The notes beneath the pieces are model-generated. The model was given only the letters and a program-made list of their open reading frames with translations, ran no database searches and was not told where the DNA came from. Both the position numbers and the translations under genes were made by a program. Shown piece after piece: positions 63,328 through 64,000 of a stretch of DNA of 64,000 nucleotides; positions within the stretch are counted from its first letter, which is position 1; the number at the start of each line of letters is the position of its first letter. Location of the stretch: assembly GCA_017893485.1 (NCBI GenBank), contig CM030365.1, positions 27,674,289 to 27,738,288 on the forward strand, in the 5' to 3' direction. The stretch comes from Hemerocallis citrina. Taxonomy: Eukaryota > Streptophyta > Magnoliopsida > Asparagales > Asphodelaceae.

Positions 63328-64000
63328 TGTTACGTTTTGAATGCAATCACAGCTAAAATGCACAGCGAAAAAATTACAAAAATTATCGAAACCTAGCCAT
63401 GGATCCATGCGGAAACCATAAACCGTGTTTAGGAGTTATACCATAAAGATGGATCTGCTATCTCCACAGTATGCCAATCACAGCACTGTAATATTGCGTT
63501 GCCTCTACGGTATCCACATGAACGGAACAAAAATGGCTCTCCATCAAATCGCGGTGCTAGCTGCGGAAAGGGGATGTTCCTCCTCACTATCTATCTCTCT
63601 CACTTTCTGTGATGGCTAAGATTTTTTCACGTGTAGCTTTTCCACAGATACATATCATATATATAGGTGTAGAAAATCAACACTAAAAGAGTAATGAGGT
63701 TGTTGGGCTCACAATCTGACCTGGGTCAGATTCATGTGTGGACCTTTGAACTTTAGCTGGCTCATTTAATATAATTAAATGTCCAACCAATGTTAGGAGT
63801 CCAAGTTTTACTTGGATCCCTAATTAAATTTATCTTATGAATTTAAATACCAATTTTGATCCATTCAAAGTGCGTGATCCTGTAGGTTCCCATTACGTTG
63901 ACAATAATACTAAAATCATATTCGAGTATTAAAGATAATAATACTAGCAATAAATCACTGCTACTCAAGTAATGGGAATGTCAGTGATTTGACATAACCT
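63328..64000 (-). mobile_element. 3' part of an LTR (L), probably Ty1/copia-type, running off the window
   Basis: Homology to the LTR of D stops at CCATA, and TGTTACGTTTTGAATGC begins at 63328. In minus orientation this is a ...GCATTCAAAACGTAACA end, a common copia LTR terminus. Also on the minus strand, CCTATATATATG (63655-63667) is a promoter candidate; downstream there are AC/GA-rich leader words and a run of short frames without motifs. The rest of the element is outside the window, so the family is an inference. Confidence 0.5.
63655..63667 (-). promoter_or_regulatory. TATA-box-like motif in LTR L
   Basis: LTR-sense CACCTATATATATG. It lies about 330 bp before the LTR end, a normal place for a copia LTR promoter. 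Confidence 0.45.

Overview
The window is intergenic DNA from a large-genome flowering plant. It is made almost entirely of LTR retrotransposons nested inside one another. Signs of this are AT-rich DNA, primer-binding sites of the initiator-tRNA-Met type (TGGTATCAGAGC), Ty3/gypsy gag-pol motifs (CCHC knuckles, FIDD reverse transcriptase, chromodomain tails) and repeated TGTAAC...GTTACA termini. I find no host gene, no tRNA or rRNA gene and no CRISPR array. Every recognisable coding region is a broken gag or pol piece. The species cannot be named from this sequence. Element letters below are mine.

Layout. 1-2291 is a partial minus-strand LTR (C, same family as A). 2292-3345 is a Tat-lineage integrase fragment with LTR/leader-like DNA. 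3346-4150 is mostly unclassified, with a direct duplication. 4150-8283 is the 3' end plus 3' LTR of a chromovirus-like element (B). From 8284 to 63327 runs one old minus-strand element, D, with its 3' LTR on the left, pol in pieces, and a truncated 5' LTR on the right. D was split by three plus-strand insertions with target-site duplications: A (10146-21295, CATGT) in its 3' LTR, E (22409-39994, GTTCT) in its integrase/chromodomain region, and G (41805-61677, GTTCA) in its reverse transcriptase. Each was hit again. A carries a small inverted-repeat element (18755-19041). E carries solo LTR H (27773-31015, CCCTT) and solo LTR K (33602-38701, ACTGC). G carries a truncated minus-strand element I (48885 to about 52950) and solo LTR J (53966-58713, CCTGC/CCCGC). 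63328-64000 is the end of another, probably Ty1/copia-type, minus-strand LTR (L).

How the parts relate. A, B, C, D, H/I and J/K look like relatives of the Tekay/Del type. Most of them share LTR 3' ends like GAATTCGGGGCGTTACA, long LTRs (3.0-5.1 kb), a tRNA-B-box-like palindrome and, near the LTR end, a hairpin with a 4-nt loop whose stem varies between families. E and G form a second lineage (LTR ends ...GGCGTGACA, two CCHC knuckles). G carries what look like two spliceosomal introns, one inside gag and one exactly at the gag-protease junction. E keeps the gag part but has no pol, so it looks like a gag-only non-autonomous partner. The most interesting points are these introns, the conserved LTR hairpin, the scrambled gene order in A, and a ~142-bp repeat found both in the LTR of D and in the interior of A.
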